In this document: piece after piece, positions 63,853 through 64,000 of the stretch
Layout: every line of letters begins with the position of its first letter
How positions within the stretch are numbered: the first letter of the stretch is position 1
Assembly (NCBI GenBank): GCA_010015675.1
Contig: ML976993.1
Span: forward strand, 926,828 to 990,827
Origin: Byssothecium circinans
Lineage: Eukaryota; Ascomycota; Dothideomycetes; Pleosporales; Massarinaceae
Length of the DNA stretch: 64,000 bases
Direction of reading: 5' to 3'
Notes under the pieces: generated by a model
What the model saw: the letters and a program-made list of their open reading frames with translations, nothing else
Told to the model about the DNA's origin: nothing
Databases searched by the model: none
Translations under genes and position numbers: made by a program

Positions 63853-63891
63853 CTATCAATCAATCAAGTCCTCAGGTCGACGTCAATTTTT

Positions 63892-63916
63892 ACCTGATTG
63901 ATTAGTTCAATCAGGT
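63892..63916. repeat. Inverted repeat with 10-bp perfect arms
   Basis: ACCTGATTGA and TCAATCAGGT flank a 5-base loop (TTAGT). Nearby are further TGATT/AATCA units and a 9-base tandem TGATCGAAC, TGATCGAAT, TGATCTGTT (63972-63998). This AT-rich block is unlike any gene-flanking DNA elsewhere in the window. Confidence 0.7.
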
Positions 63917-64000
63917 CAATCCTCCGGCCATACAATTTTACTATCAAATCAGATATCAGCGATTTCCTGATTGATCGAACTGATCGAATTGATCTGTTTT

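Noticed and set aside
1..64000. tRNA, rRNA, CRISPR, bacterial-type operon signals, secondary-metabolite core enzymes
   Set aside because: No cloverleaf with A/B boxes, no repeat-spacer array, and no PKS, NRPS or terpene cyclase motif was found on reading both strands by eye. A tRNA scan would be needed to be sure about tRNAs.

Overview
The window looks like nuclear DNA of a filamentous ascomycete (Pezizomycotina), most likely a dothideomycete. The genes are split by 45-60 nt GT-AG introns with CTAAC/CTGAC-like branch sites. Fungus-specific proteins are present (DASH subunit Dad1, Rho4, a PMC1-type Ca2+-ATPase, a BioD-BioA fusion), and there are several orphan genes of the kind common in Dothideomycetes. 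The class assignment is an inference from gene content; no sequence search was possible.

Layout. 1-3.0 kb: 3' part of a long disordered protein, running off the left edge. 3.9-5.6 kb: head-to-head OXPHOS pair (ATP synthase subunit f and complex I 18/21-kDa NDUFS4). 6.7-7.1 kb: small orphan protein, paralogous to one at 13.75-14.17 kb. 7.65-8.47 kb: secreted SGNH esterase. 10.5-11.7 kb: frameshifted protein kinase. 12.3-13.5 kb: F-box-type protein. 14.7-18.4 kb: tubulin cofactor D, divergent from POL32/Cdc27 (18.6-20.2 kb). 20.5-21.2 kb: small secreted beta/gamma-crystallin-like protein. 24.3-25.2 kb: FMN-binding Alr4036-like protein. 26.8-27.8 kb and 28.7-30.6 kb: two orphan genes, the second apparently cut short by an in-frame TGA. 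30.6-36.4 kb: almost gene-free DNA with small repeats. 36.4-40.7 kb: large PMCA-type Ca2+-ATPase. 41.7-50.5 kb: Dad1, Rho4, sphingoid-base-phosphate phosphatase, tRNA endonuclease subunit Sen34, gamma-tubulin complex protein GCP4. 50.8-59.4 kb: a biotin cluster holding biotin synthase, KAPA synthase with a PTS1-like ARL tail, and the bifunctional DTB synthetase/DAPA aminotransferase, with a small orphan gene and an SRPK-like kinase between them. 59.4-64 kb: accessory DNA with a degenerate AT-rich relic behind an intact-looking promoter, a Cys-rich membrane protein, a duplicated ~350-bp segment, and a 5'-interrupted F-box/LRR-like exon next to an inverted repeat at the right edge.

How the genes fit together. 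The biotin genes cover every dedicated step from pimeloyl-CoA to biotin: BioF (KAPA), BioA and BioD (one protein) and Bio2. Five gene pairs are head to head with short shared upstream regions. The most unusual signals are the paralogous pair of small proteins with identical exon lengths, the biotin cluster with its two passengers, the in-frame TGA followed by further well-spliced exon sequence, and the repeat-rich right end. No tRNA, rRNA, CRISPR array, intact transposon or secondary-metabolite cluster was recognised.
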